A stretch of 64,000 bases of DNA from Prorocentrum cordatum (GCA_963575745.1 CAUYUJ010012169.1:393818-457817); one strand, 5' to 3'; counted from the first letter of the stretch, positions 33,300 through 44,795 are shown. Notes: generated by a model not told the origin, from the sequence alone. A program made the numbers and translations.

Positions 33300-34300
33300 C
33301 ATTAGATGCAAAGAATGCCCGAGCGCTCCTCCGCTGGCGCAGCCACAAGGCGCGCGAGAAGGCCAGCAACATCCAGCAGTTCATCGGCGCCGCGATTGCC
33401 AGCCTCCAGGAGGTTCAGCAGAGCTCGGCGCAGCCCAAGCACATCCTCAAGCGCGTGGAGCCGCCCTCTAAACAGTTCAGTTCGTTCTGCAGCGGCAAGC
33501 CTGGGCGCGCCTTCGGAGGCGTTGCCACGGTCGTTCCCTTCCCAGCCCCCGCCCTTCTGAATACCTCGGCGAGCCCGCTGGTGGCGGGACGGGCCATCAG
33601 CCTGGCGGTAGACACCCCCTGAGCTCAACCACGGCACTACAATGTCCACAACCACGGGCTCTCGCGGCACCAAGCCCTGCGGGTGGCGGAGCAGTTCGCG
33701 GCCGACCTGCGCCGGGCCCGCTCCGATCCCAAGCGCCAGCTTCTCGTTCTGGCTGGCGACATAAACTTTGCTAGCGCCGCGCAGCTCCGTCCAGCACAGC
33801 CCGCCAAGCGGCTGCGACATTCCGCTCGCAGCGCAGGACGGCATCGCCAGATGGTACGGCATACAGAATTTCACGCGATGCGGGACCGCCGATGTACATC
33901 TACTCCCAGCTGGATGGCGCGCCAACCAGGTCGCCGTCCACGCGAAGACCATCAGCTCTGCCGAAGGGCTCTCCGACCTGGACATCTCCGACCAGGCGGC
34001 CGTTCGCCGGGGCATCAGTGCTCCCCCGCCCCGCGATTCGATCGATCTCCCCATCCCGCAGCGCATCTTCCTGCGCGGCATCTTCGCCGCGCGCTTGCCG
34101 ACGATCGTGGGCTGGGGGGCCATCTCGCTCGCCGCGCAACCTCGTTCCGAACTGCTCGCCCGAAGGCGGGGCGCCACCGAGGAATCCACGCGACTGCTCC
34201 CCTCCAGAGACATCGCTCACGACGCGGTCAGCTCCTGGCCGCGCCTCAGGCCGCGAGGGCGGTCCGGCGCAACGCCCGCTAGCTGGCCACCAAGCTCGCG
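33300..34300 (+). pseudogene. LINE C ORF2 endonuclease (EEP domain)
   Basis: One frame with a single stop (TGA at 33620) reads GKPGRAFGGVATVVPFPAPA, then VAGRAISLAV. After the stop it continues YNVHNHGLSRHQALRVAEQF and QLLVLAGDINFASAA, a textbook LINE EEP run with the N.HN and GD.NF metal-binding motifs (GDINF at 33755-33769). In another frame GLSDLDISDQAAVRRGIS (about 33969-34022) gives the final SD..(P)V segment. One nonsense and one or two frame changes make it inactive. Confidence 0.8.
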
Positions 34301-34540
34301 GCCGTATCGCCGACGCTGCGATCCTGCCTCGCTATCCAAGACGACTGCGCGGCCCTCCCTCAGCCCGAGGTCGCGAAGCGAGAACGCCCGCGGCGCTTAA
34401 GCCGACGCCCACCTCGTCGAGCTCCGCCAGGAGGTCAGATCGGCCAAGCGCCCACGCGGCATCCATGGACAAGTCGTCGTTTTCGGATTCATTGTTTTGC
34501 CGATCGGCGCGGGCCCTCGCCCCCCACTCCCCCCCCAATT

Positions 34541-34865
34541 AAGTAGATCTTGGCTGTTTTGGCCGCCCGTTTCGAGCAGGTGAAGTCTCCCCCACAGGAC
34601 GCACTGTTGCAAACAGCAGCATGAAGCAAAGGTCCGGAGCCAGACCCCCCCCCCCTTTCCGCCCTATGTCGAAACGCCGAATAAGGAAACGCTCACCAAG
34701 TGGCAGCTGCTGGGCGTCACGCTCAACTCTGGGCCCCGTTCGCCAAGCGCCTACACCTTCGAGCCGCCGCGGACGGCGCCGCCCACTAACATCAGGAGTT
34801 CTTTAGTCATTGCCCTTCCCATGTTTCCTTCGGCGAGAAGTAAACTCGCCCCTCATCCTCCTTCT
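34541..34865. other. No gene recognised
   Basis: Short stretch after LINE C with a poly-C run at 34648-34660. No motif. Confidence 0.35.
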
Positions 34866-35116
34866 GCTCCTGCTCCTGCTCCTGCTCTTTCTCTTTCTCC
34901 TCCTCCTCCTCCTCCTCCTCCTCCTCCTCCTCCTCCTCCTCCTCCTCCTCCCTCCTCCTCCTCCCCACCTCCTCCTCCCTCCTCCTCCCTCCTCCTCCTC
35001 CTCCTCCTCCTCCTCCTCCTCCTCCTCCCTCCCCTCCTCCCCACCTTCCTCCCTCCTCCTCTCCTCCCTTCCTCCTCCTCCTCCTCCCTCCTCCTCCTCC
35101 TCCTCCCTCATCATCA

Positions 35117-35166
<50 letters not shown>

Positions 35167-35330
35167 CATCCTCATCCTCATCCCCATCCTCATCCTCATC
35201 CTCTGCCTCCTGCTCTTCCTCCTCGTCTTCCTCATGCTCCTTCTCGGCTCACTCCTGAGGAGGAGGAGGAGGAGGAAGAAAAAGAGGAGGAGGAGGAGGA
35301 GGAGGAGGAGGAGGAGGAGGAGGGAAGGGT
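34866..35330. repeat. (TCC)n, (ATC)n and facing (GGA)n microsatellites
   Basis: TCC triplets (34866-35107), ATC/CTC triplets (35108-35200), then after about 55 bp GGA triplets (35257-35322). The TCC and GGA blocks are inverted relative to each other. Confidence 0.95.
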
Positions 35331-35504
35331 GCGAATGCTCCTTTGAAAGCCCCTCTCAAGAGGAGCATTCGCATCCACGCAAATGTGAATCGTCCTCCTC
35401 CTCCCCCTCCTCTTCCTCCTCCTGCCCCTGTCGGGCCCGAGGGGGGCCCTTGAGGGCGGCGTATTTGACAGGGACGCAGCCGTCCCGAGCCGCGGGCAGC
35501 GATG

Positions 35505-37202
35505 GCATGAAGGCGCTGGTGCCAGTGCTCGCGCTGTCGCTGGAGCTGGGCACGAGGCTCGCGCTTTTCGAAAGGGGGTACGGGAGTGAGATCGCGGTCC
35601 AGGTCGTCGACGGCGTCTGCGATTGCGGACCAACGATTACCGCGCACGCCGCTGAGGCATTCTACATCGGCGACAACTCCGAGGAAGACATTCGGTACGG
35701 GATCAGCGGAGGCCCCCCAGGCCAAGCAGACCAAGCTCTTCCCGATGGAACTCATGGCGCCGCAGTTCGACCCAGCGGACAAGATGGCCGACTGGGTGAC
35801 CAAGCCGCAGGAGGCCTTGGAGGAGCGGAGCGTGGTGGAGTGCACGGTGCCGGAGACGCGCCAGCAGTACGTGCAGGTGCCAGTCGGGACCTTCGAGGTG
35901 ATGAAGGAGCACTGGGAGCGCAGCTGCATGCTGACCGAAAGCGGGAGTCCCTGCGCATCGACCGGGTCCAGCTGGGCAAGGACATCCAGAAGTGGAAGAC
36001 GAAGGATCTCAAGGCCGTCAAGCTGGAGGCGGAGGAGAGGGCTGCCGCTATCCAGGCCAGGGTGGCCTTACGCGGCGCTGTGGTGGGCCTGCCCTCGAAG
36101 GTGCAGGAGGAGCAGATCCTGGAGGCGCCACCGGGCTGATGGAGCGAGGTTCATCGCGAGCAGTCGCAGGTGACAGCCGCATGTGCCTTGAAGCGGTGGC
36201 AGCGCTTCACGGAGGCCTCTGGAGGCAAAGGTCTTCCGCGAGGTCGACCGCGAGATAGAGGAGAAGACGCTGGCGGACTCGGCGACGGTGCGGGCCTCCA
36301 GGACCCGCGTGGTAGCCGCGGCGGTAGCCGCAGCAGTCCTGAAGGCCAAGCAGGCCTCCAAGGCGACGAACGAGCTGCAGGCCGAGCGAGCAGGTTTCGG
36401 AGAAGTCCTCGGGCCAGTCCTTGCCCATCGCGCACGATCGGAGCCCATATGTCGGGACCTGATGGGGATCGAGTGCGGCCTGGGCACCAAGGACAAGAAG
36501 AAGGAGGACAGGTTTCCGACAGCGCCATGGGCCTCCAGGCAGGAGCGCTCGGAGTCGGAGGAATCGCGTTCCATCTCGATCCTGAGGGACAAAAAAAGGG
36601 TGGAACGACTATGGCCAGAAGAAGTGGAGGAGGAGGAGGTGACCACTACCTGCGAGGAGCCTGGTGTGCTCCTACCCTACGCTGAGCCTGGTGAGCTCGT
36701 CCTTGCTACGAGCGCCAAAGGCGCTGGTGACGCATGCGGGCGCGGCTACTCGGAGAAGGACGAGTACTTAGTCGACAAGGCCTTCGCGGCGTGGAGGCGG
36801 CAGGTCGTTCAAGATCAAGGTGCTGCAGGCGCCGTAGTTTTGAGTCGCGAGACCTGCGACGAAGAGGAGATGGAGGCCCTTCTGGAGTACGCGGTGGCGA
36901 CCCAGAACTCGTACGAGGCTTTCGTCGGCGACGGCGACGGCGGGCGCGAGGTCACGCACCTACAGGAGCCGTCGGAGGAGGGTTTCAAGATGCAGCAGCG
37001 CATGCAGATTCGAAAGTCTGCCAAGAAGAAGGAGAAGGCCCTCGCACAGATTTGGGGTTGCGCCCTCCCGGTTGGGGCTTCGGCAGGCGCCGTGCTGAAG
37101 GTCCGGAGCGCGGCGCGGAAGGGGCTGAGCGGCATCCCTTTGAGGTGCGGGGGGGCGCAGTCCTCGACAAGCTGCTCAATGAGGAGCCGTGCGAGGGCTG
37201 AG
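35505..37202 (+). pseudogene. Coding-like region of unknown function, multiple frames
   Basis: Protein-like segments follow each other on the + strand in alternating frames. 35505-35700 begins MKALVPVLALSLELGTRLAL. 35700-35935 includes QTKLFPMELMAPQFDPADKM and VVECTVPETRQQYVQVPVG. 35935-36139 includes DRVQLGKDIQKWKTKDLKAV and ends in a stop. A 320-codon open stretch from about 36235 to 37202 begins FREVDREIEEKTLADSATVR, is rich in Glu/Lys/Ala helices, and contains EDEEEMEALL-type acidic runs and MQQRMQIRKSAKKKEKA. I do not recognise the family. The frame changes could be introns, sequencing indels or decay. It may be a retrocopy or an ORF of an unidentified element. Confidence 0.45.
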
Positions 37203-37382
37203 TTTTGGTACGCTGTCCTGTTTGCCTGCCGCGGGCCGCGGCGCGGCTGGCGGTCAGGTGGCCTTTTCCAGCTGGATGCCGCCTCTGCGGAGGTCTGCGG
37301 AGGTCTGCGCGGGTCGCGGCGCGGCCGACGCACGAGCTCCTGCAGAAGCCGTCGCCCATGTGCGGTGCCATTTTGCCACGTT

Positions 37383-37640
37383 TTGCCTCCTCCTCCGCCT
37401 CCTCCTCTCCCTCCTCCCCCTCATCCTCCTCATCCTTCTCCTCCTCCACTTCTTCTTCCTCCTTCCCTCAACGTCCCCTCCTCCTCCTCCTCTTCTTCCT
37501 CCTTCTGCTCCTCCTCCTCCTTGTCCTCCTCCTCCTCCTCGGCCTGCTCCTCCTCTCATCCGTGTCCTCCTTGACTTCGTCCTCCTGTTGTTTCCCTCTT
37601 GTCCTCTCCTCCTCCTCGTCCTCTGCTCCGTTCCCTTTTC
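37383..37640 (+). repeat. Pyrimidine-rich TCC/CTT tract
   Basis: Imperfect TCC/CTT triplets over about 255 bp. The Ser/Pro- and Leu-rich open frames are artefacts. Confidence 0.9.
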
Positions 37641-38319
37641 CTCCTCGCAGCGGCATTTGAATAGTTACCCGTTTAATATTCGTCGGCCGAGAACCTGTTG
37701 GTGTTTTCTTCTCCATTGGGAATAACGCCACATGGAGAGTGTCTCAGTGATTTCGTAAGAGGATTGTACAAATGCCCGTGGTGCTTCGTCAAGCGCCGGC
37801 TGCTTCGAATGCAGATCATAACTTTTGCTGCTCACATGTCTTTGGCCAACTCCATAAATCACTGCACGCAAGCTTGAGCGGCGCTCGCGGCGACAGGGGA
37901 AGAGTTTCCTTCTAATGCTCGTCAGGCGTTATTTTGTTAGTCGGTTATTTATTCCAGGTAGTAATGCAACATGGGCAACCACGCGCGGTATTATGTTTGA
38001 GCGCAGCCGTGGATTGCATCAAAAATCGCGAAAATTTCTCCTCCAGCGTTTGGGCAGGAGCGTCAACAATCCTTCTGAAGATGGAGTTTGTGAGGCTGAA
38101 GTTTCTGAATATCGAGTTTCTGAGCTAGGTGTTCCGCGAGAATGCTCCTGAGGCATAAGTCGTAGTGACCGTCGAAGTCGTCGTCGTAGTCGTAGTCGCA
38201 ATAATGGTCGTGGTTGCTAACTACTCGCAGTCGCAATCGCAGCCGTAGTCGCGGTCGCAATCGTAATCATAGTCGCAGTTGTCGTCGTTGCGCGGCGGGC
38301 GCCGCGGAGAAGTAATAAT
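37641..38319. other. No gene recognised; GTCGTA-type short repeats at 38165-38290
   Basis: AT-richer than its surroundings to 38160. A degenerate GTCGCA/GTCGTA hexamer run follows. No open frame with motifs. Confidence 0.5.
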
Positions 38320-40200
38320 ATTCCACGACTGGTGGAACCCAAGTCCGTCAATAAGGTCGCCGAAAAGATCGTCAGTGTCCAACTATGGGGGGTTTTGAAA
38401 ACCGATCGCGGATACGTCGACGACGACGGGAAGTTCGCGGCCCACGTCCGCCACTGGGCGTCCGTGTCCGGGAATGCCCCGATTGACCAGGAACGCACCA
38501 ACGAGCACGTTGCGAAGCACTGGCAGCCTGGCGATCCGAGCATGCACCCGCCGCCGACCCTCGCCACTATCCAGCTTGCAGCCGCGAGACCAGCGCCTTC
38601 TCCCAGTGCCCCTGGCATCGACGGCATCCCCTACTGCGCCTCCCTGAAGGACCTGAAGCGATGTAGTCTGCATGCTCTTGGCTTCTCTCGGGGTGGTACC
38701 TGTTGCGCGAGGAGAGCGACGCGAAGCAGGCGATCCCCCCGATGGGGGGCCAACGCGATGATGCCGAAGACCTCGGGGGCGTCGCTCGCCAACCTCAAGA
38801 CGGTCGGGGTCTCGGCCCGCGGAACGCCGGCATCGAGATCACCAGCGCGGCCGCCAACGCTTCCGCGCGTCCGCCGTCGGGGCCCGCGCCCCAGCCGCTC
38901 AGGAAGGGCCCATGCCCAGAGGAAAGATCACGGGGCACATCGTCGAGATCGACGACGTGGCAGGAGCGGCTGGTCTTCCGCCCTCCGCGCTGGACCGGAG
39001 GGCCGGCCTCCCGCGGCGGCGCTCGGTTTCCGGGGGCGGGCGCCCCCGTCGCCCGGCCGGGCGCTACCTCGCCGCGGTCCCCCCGCATTCGCAGCTCCCT
39101 GGTGCGTTTAGCTCGGCCGCGCAGGGGCCCTGCGTTCACGTCTCCGCCGTGGCGGTCTCTCATGGGGCGCGTCGTCTTCTTCTCGGAGTCAGTGGATGGG
39201 GCACCCTCCAGGGCCGCGCCCTCGCGGGCCTCCTCTTCGCCCTGCGCGCGGCCCCAACGCTCGCGCACATCCTGCGCGACTGATTCGAACTACCCAGGAT
39301 TGCTGTTTTTTCGCGCGTGCGCCGACGACCTGGGCGACGCCGTTTTTCGCGGGACCGCGCTCGTAAAGCTCTAAAAGATTCGCAAAGAGGTCGAGGACCT
39401 CGCCGCGCTGCTCCTCGAGCCCATATAACGCTGCACTGTTCAGTTGCACCGCCGCTTCGACCACTTGCCCGCGCGCGACGCAAGGCCTTCCTGGACGACC
39501 ACGTTCCTGAATTATCTACTTTCCAGACGGCCCCACAGTTGCCGCTTAGCCTTGGCTGCTGGAATGGACCTGGCGCGGACGAGGCCACATCGTGGGCTGG
39601 CCCTTGGGCGGAGATATCCGACCGCTCCAAATCGTCGGCTACTTCCGCTGTTTCGCTCAGTGCCAACGCGCACCTTCGCGACTCCCACGTCCTGGTCACG
39701 CTCACGCACGCGGCCCCGTTCCTTGTGCTCCCCGAGCGGCTTCTGTCCAGAGAGCTCTTCGAGCGTTGGCCGGCATCTTTTTCGTCGCCCTGGATTTGCC
39801 TCTTGATTCATCAACTAGGACTTCTGGCACAAGCGGGGCGCCCGCGCGATCCGCCTAGGCGACGCAGCATCACCGAGTTCTCGCTCTGCCACGCGCGGCT
39901 GATCACCAGTGGGGACTTCGGGGCACGGGGGCTCAGTGGCCACTTCTCGCGCGGCTTCCCACGAGCGCGCTCCGTCGCCGGGGCGCGGGCTGGGGCCGCC
40001 GCAGGTCGGTCACCACAGCCGCGCTCCGACGACATCACCGCGGCGCAGCGCGCGGCTAGAGCCGCCCCGATCTGCGAGGCGGCAAATCCACCAGTCAAGC
40101 GCATCGCCTGCGCCAATATCATGAACAGATGTCATGTACCTGGCCATGCAGTCGAAGCGCCCTGTTCTCGCACAGTCCTTCGTCGCGCTCACGCTTACTA
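38320..40200 (+). mobile_element. LINE copy D, 5'-truncated reverse transcriptase fragment
   Basis: It begins within the linker before the reverse transcriptase. It shows the SAPG.DGIPY, motif B and ACADDLG landmarks in three frames, and a worn C-terminal region. No endonuclease or ORF1 precedes it. It is the same lineage as B, C and E by motif style. Confidence 0.75.
38332..39374 (+). pseudogene. LINE D reverse transcriptase, frameshifted
   Basis: A well preserved pre-RT segment (VAKHWQPGDPSM) leads to SAPGIDGIPY (38605-38634), the hallmark just before the fingers of this LINE group. The palm motif A region (about 38900-39100) is unreadable. SGWGTLQGRALAGLLFALRA (about 39187-39246) resembles motif B (SG.LQGCPLSG.LF). 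In another frame FFRACADDLGDAVF (about 39306-39347) is motif C with both aspartates. Three frames are needed, so it is inactive. Confidence 0.75.
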
Positions 40201-40622
40201 AGAGATCCCTTGCCGCGATGGCAGAGGGCGGGCGGCCCCTCGGCGGCGCCTCCAACGCCCGCTTCGCGCGCCGACTCCTGCGCGGGCGCAACGCTGCCTG
40301 CGGGAGCCCCCTGGGGCCTACCTCTCCAGCGCCCCCTCGGCGCGGCAATGGGGCATCGGACCTGCATTTCTGGCTGCAAGGACGGCCCCGACGGCCATGC
40401 TCACCGGCGCGAGCGCGGAGGGGCCCCGCCGCGTCATTCAGCGGTGACCGACGCCATCTGGAGGCCGACCCGCCGCGGAGGTGGCCGATCTTTCCGGCGC
40501 GTTCGGACAGCGGCAACGTCGTTCTCTTGGCCGCGACTGCGCGGAACTCCCAGCGCAAATCCAACCGCGCCCCGCCGGGCCCGCTTCTCGATGCTTGCAA
40601 GGGCGCCGCAGCTACGAGGGCG

Positions 40623-40928
40623 ATGGCCGAACCCTCCCCGAAGCCGAAGTTCAAGCTCCCCACGCGGGCGGCAGCTCAGGCGCGGCGCCGCGACGACATC
40701 TTCGCGGGAGTGGGGATGACCGGCGGCCCTCGCGACGCCGACCTCACTGCGCGCCGCTCCGGCGCTGCCTGTCTTCCGCGGCGGTTGTCTTTTAGCTTCT
40801 CGCCCCCGCCCTCCGTCGCGCCCTCTGCGGCGGCCCCGACTCTGCCCGGCGCGCCGCCCGTCGCCGCCGGGGCCCCGCGCTCGCGCTCGCCACTGGACAG
40901 GAGATTGGCGGTGCGCAGAGGGGGGTAG
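40623..40928 (+). other. Short open frame of doubtful coding status
   Basis: Part of a 264-codon open frame from 40134. The section starting MAEPSPKPKFKLPTRAAAQA looks protein-like but has no known motif, and the 3' end runs into MITE-1. High GC alone could keep it open. Confidence 0.2.
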
Positions 40929-41067
40929 GGGGAGGGGGGAAGGCTTCTTAGAAGGAGGCTGCTTCTTAGAAGGCGCCGGCCTTACATCTACAAAGAAGGC
41001 CCGCGCCTTCTAAGAAGCAGGGGTGCTTCTAAGAAGCCTCCCCCCCTCCCCCTACCCCCTTCTGCGC
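40913..41067 (-). mobile_element. MITE-1, copy 2 (opposite orientation)
   Basis: Near-identical to the reverse complement of 3581-3730. Ends are GCGCAGAGGGGGGTAGGGGG and CCCCCTACCCCCTTCTGCGC, with the same TTCTTAGAAG palindromes. GGACAGGAG occurs on both sides at slightly different distances (about 40895 and 41080). Confidence 0.75.
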
Positions 41068-41251
41068 GTGGCCAACGCTCGCTGCCGGACAGGAGAGGCC
41101 GTCTGGGCGGAGGCGGTGCCCCCCCCCACCGCGGGCAGCGATACGGCGCCCCGTCGCCCCCGCGGCCCGCCGCGCCCGCCCTGCGCCGCGGCCCCGCCCG
41201 CCGAGCGCCCATCGCGCGTCGCCGCGGGCGCGCGGTCTATTCGTGCTCTAC

Positions 41252-41405
41252 CCGCCTCCACCTCCTCCTCCTCCTCCTCCTCCTCCTCCTCCACCTCCTC
41301 CCCCTCCCCCTCCTCCACCACCACCTTCTCCTCCTCCTCCTCCTCCTCTCTCCTCCTCCTCCTCCTCCTCCTCCTCCTCCTCCTCCTCCTCCTCCTCCTC
41401 CTCCT
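41252..41405 (+). repeat. (TCC)n microsatellite
   Basis: About 150 bp of TCC triplets with CAC interruptions at 41291 and 41320. Confidence 0.95.
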
Positions 41406-43089
41406 CGGGTCGCCTACGGCCCCGGGGGAAACCGTGCACCCCCCCCGCCCCCGCGAAACGTTGTTTTGCAATCGCGTCGCTCTCATTGCTTTCATCGCGC
41501 GCCCCCCTTAGTGCGCGAGTCGTTCGCGGACGGCCAGCTGCCCCCCGGCTTCGGGTCGCCGCGAGAACGCCGACGGGATCCCCCGCAGCCCGCGCGCCGC
41601 GGCATGGCGTTCGAGGCGGGCACTGGCAGGCAGAGCGGCGGACTGGGCCCGCAGCTGGCCCCCCCCTTTACTTCGCCGACAGCGCGCGCAGCGACTCGAG
41701 GGGCTGGCTCCCGCGTCGCGTCGCCTATGGCACGGACGTCTTGCCTCGCGAGTCTTTCGGCGAGCTCTTCCAGGGCAGCCGCGTCGAACGCGCCATCGGG
41801 CGCAGTCGCGCTGCTCGGGGATTTTGCGAAGCTGGGCGGCGCGACTCTGCTGTCGACCGAGGGCGTTTCCGACAGCACCTCACTCGCGCGCGGCCCTCTC
41901 GCGAGGACCGGCGCCGCGCGGGCGCGGGCCAGACAGGAACCGAGGATCAGGGATTGGCGCCGCGACCCGAGCAGAACGACGCCAACGACAGATATCGGGC
42001 GCGCTGAGTTCCCCGCCGAGGTGGCCCCCCGACCGCCGCCTCCGCCGCCCCCGCTCGCTCGCCTCGCGCGGCGCCAAGGAGGCGACCGTTTCAGGAGCGA
42101 CCCCGACGAGCGCGCGCTCCCAAGGGCGCCTCCCCTGGAGACCCCCCCCCCCGATCTCGCCGAGAAGGACCCGTCCTCCCCCTCTCCGTCCGAGGTCGGC
42201 ATCGCGGGCACGGCCGACGAATCGGACCCTGCCGCGGCCAGCTCGGGCGGCGCGCTGGCGCCGCGGCCCCCCCGGCAAACGGCGTGACGGAGGCTTCCGC
42301 CGAGTGCGAGGACGACCGAACGACGCGGAGTACGAGCGCGCGTTCGGTCCTGGCGCGGGCACTGCCGCGGTCGGCGATTCAGCCTTTGTTCCCGAGTTTC
42401 TGTTCCCCGGCCAAGCGGGCTTGGAGGACACCGGTACCAAGAAAATTCAGGCAGCGGCGGAGGCTGAAGATGACGAATATAATTACGACCACCGACATCT
42501 CGAAGAGCTTTCTCGGTCACGGCGGTGGAGCTCAATGACGAGACTGCGGGCGTCGGCCCTCCACATGATGAGCTGCACCTTCAAGAACCATTCTTACATG
42601 AAGCATACGAAGAAGTGCCTCTTGGGCCGACAAAATCCCTACCCCGCCAACGCCCCCCCTGACGACGGCGAGTGCGATGAGTTTTCCGCGCTTGCGGCTT
42701 CCAAGTGATCATTCTTGCAGCTGGTGGTGAGTGCCTACCTGGGCCAGTGTCGCGGACGCTACATCATGCGGGCGAATCGCCTGTGACAGAAATAATAACA
42801 CCTCACGGTGAACACATTGCCTCTAGGTCTGCAGAGCTTGTGACAGAGGCCGCGGACAGACCGCTGGATGGTACAGCTGCGGCGGCTGATCCTCCATGTC
42901 GCCGGCCTGCGGCAGAGGCGACGGCCCTGCGGGCGCGGACACCGCCGTGCCTGATCTCACTTCTGGAGATGAAGTTTCACAGTTACCTCAAGGCGCGCAT
43001 CCGGTCCGCACGCTCCTGGGTGGCGACGACGTGGAGGCATTCCCTTCATCAATTTCAAGGTTTTTCGGCAAATCCGACGACATTGGCGC

Positions 43090-43123
<34 letters not shown>

Positions 43124-43200
43124 AACGACGACGGCGGCACCGACACGGCGCCTCCTGAGGTGCCGCGGCTAGCCGCCGCCAGGGAGAACACGCGCGTCCC
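41406..43200 (+). other. GC-rich stretch with weak coding-like parts, unidentified
   Basis: From 41406 to about 42300 the open frames are high-GC shadows. From 42300 to 42708 one frame reads MMSCTFKNHSYMKHTKKCLL and ends in a stop, and a neighbouring frame reads PHDELHLQEPFLHEAYEEVP; either could be a remnant. At 43075-43145 a GAC-rich run gives an Asp-rich stretch preceded by EAFPSSISRFFGKSDDIGAD. No family recognised. Confidence 0.3.
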
Positions 43201-43214
43201 ATGTGATGCGTTTT

Positions 43215-43300
43215 GTTTTCTTCCTCTTCCTCCTCCTCTTCCTCCTCCTCCTCCTCCTCCTCCTCCTCCTCCTCCTTCCCATGTTCTTTTTGCTTCTCCT
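43215..43300 (+). repeat. (TCC)n microsatellite
   Basis: TCC/CTT triplets of about 85 bp. The mirror-type GGA tract is at 43790-43925. Confidence 0.9.
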
Positions 43301-43789
43301 TTTCCTCCGATTTCCTTCCTGGGGCAGTGGGAAGCCCCATGAGAGGGGCCGCATGTGGTTCGTTTGGGCAGTTCGTTCGGCTGCCCGTGATCCGCCTACG
43401 AGGCTCGCCTTCTTGGAGGCTGCTCCCCACCCCCCTCCCTGCCCTCCCCGTGGCCGAGGCCCGCTCTTGACTCCCCCCCCTGGCGCTGCCCGCAAGAAGT
43501 GGCGAGTGAGCGAGCTCCTCGCTGACCCAGCCATGGAGCTCGGCCACCCGCTGGGCCACACAAGTTGAAGTCCCTCAGGCTCGTCCAGTGGGGTGGTATA
43601 TTTAGCATGTTCTGTCGCGGCTCTGTCTTCATGATGGACGTCACATGCCTGAAGATGCTGCTGCAGGAGCCCGCTTTCGTCGCGCCCGCGGGGTGAGGGA
43701 AGGCTGGGACGTGGGAGGGATGCCAGCAGCGAGCAGAACTGCGGTAAGGAAGTGTGCAGTGTTGACCATCTTGGGCAAGGGAGCAGGGG
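43301..43789. other. No gene recognised
   Basis: Spacer between the TCC and GGA tracts. Open frames in both directions lack motifs. Confidence 0.35.
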
Positions 43790-43925
43790 GAGGAGAAGGA
43801 GGAGGGGGAGGTGGAGGAGGAGGAGAAAAAGGGGAGGAGGAGGAGGAGGAGGAGGAGGAGGAGGAGGGAAAGAGGCGGACGAAGAGGAGGAGGAGGAGGA
43901 GGAGGAGGAGGAGGAGGAGGAGGAA
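43790..43925 (+). repeat. (GGA)n microsatellite
   Basis: About 135 bp of GGA triplets, with a GCGGACGAA interruption at about 43873. Confidence 0.95.
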
Positions 43926-44667
43926 GAGGGGCGTCCTCCTCAGGGACAGCCAGGATAGAACACCGTGGCCTTGGGAGTCGGCGGGGGGTCCGCGGAAGCC
44001 GACAGGTTTAGCACGGGCGGTTTCGCTGACGCCGCGGCCCGCCAGTCCTTGCATGGAGGGGGTCGTCCGCGTTGAGTGCGGCGTGCGCGTATCGTGTGTG
44101 AGTGTGCGTGTGCGCGTGTGTATGTGTCGTTCGTAGTTCACGCGTCCTGCTGCCATGCGCCCGTCGATGGGAGCGACCGGCGCGTCGGAGGGAAAGTGCG
44201 CGAGATGTGCACGTGCAGATGTGGTCGGGCTGCTGCCTTCTGCATCTTCAGTTGTGCAGATGTTCCGGTAAGAATGCATGGTGGACCCGCCTTGGGCCGG
44301 TGCGACTGCTCTGCGCCGCAGGCTTCGACTTGCCCCTGGTATGGTGCGTCCCGCCGACGCGCGGCCACGCTCCAAAAAGCTGCTCCCAGCAAGTATTTCT
44401 GGTCGGGCTGTGCGCCTTATGCACCGTGTACGCTGATTCAAGTGCCAACTCCTCTTTGCCTGCCTCACCATATGAGCCACGGACAAAGGGGGGTCGTTTG
44501 CGCCGACATTGGCGCGTAAGTGCCCGCGTAAGGTCGCGCGTGAGCGCCCTCTCTTCAAATGTGGCGCGCCCGGCGCCGGCGGCCGCGTAAGCCACCGCGA
44601 AGGGTTTCTGTGCCATCTCGCGTAAGACCCGTGTTTGCTCGTCGCTCATATGTCTTGTCACAGTGGC
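43926..44667. other. No gene recognised
   Basis: Includes a short GTGTGYGTGCG stretch at 44090-44125. Nothing else is identifiable. Confidence 0.4.
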
Positions 44668-44795
44668 TTGGCATCGCTCGGACGTGTGCATTTTTCCTTC
44701 GGCGAGGACCATCGAGGAGCATCCTTGATCATCTGGCGAAAAACCACGCACGATACCGAAAAAAACACAGGGAATGGACGTCCGAGCGATGGTCA
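44668..44795 (+). mobile_element. MITE-3, copy 2
   Basis: Matches 23726-23856 almost throughout, including both terminal inverted repeats (TTGGCATCGCTCGGACGTG and GGACGTCCGAGCGATGGTCA). The main differences are in A-run lengths. Same orientation as copy 1. Confidence 0.8.

Larger units (their letters stand above)
31730..34540 (+). mobile_element. LINE copy C, degraded (5' half)
   Basis: Spliced-leader relic, ORF1 region and EEP endonuclease lie in the usual order on the + strand. The reverse transcriptase that should follow is not seen before the microsatellites at 34866. The reverse transcriptase fragment at 38320 (copy D) could be its displaced second half or a separate insertion. Confidence 0.75.

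Noticed and set aside
37370-37392. Spliced-leader relic at a GCCATTTTGCC match
   Set aside because: Only eight or nine bases of the leader core match and the CCGTAG and CTCAAG ends are absent.
40134-40928. 264-codon open frame as a host gene
   Set aside because: High-GC frame overlapping LINE D and MITE-1 with no motifs; only its last third is listed, at low confidence.
43080-43145. Asp/Thr-rich repeat as a calcium-binding protein
   Set aside because: It is a GAC-rich triplet run; no EF-hand spacing is present.
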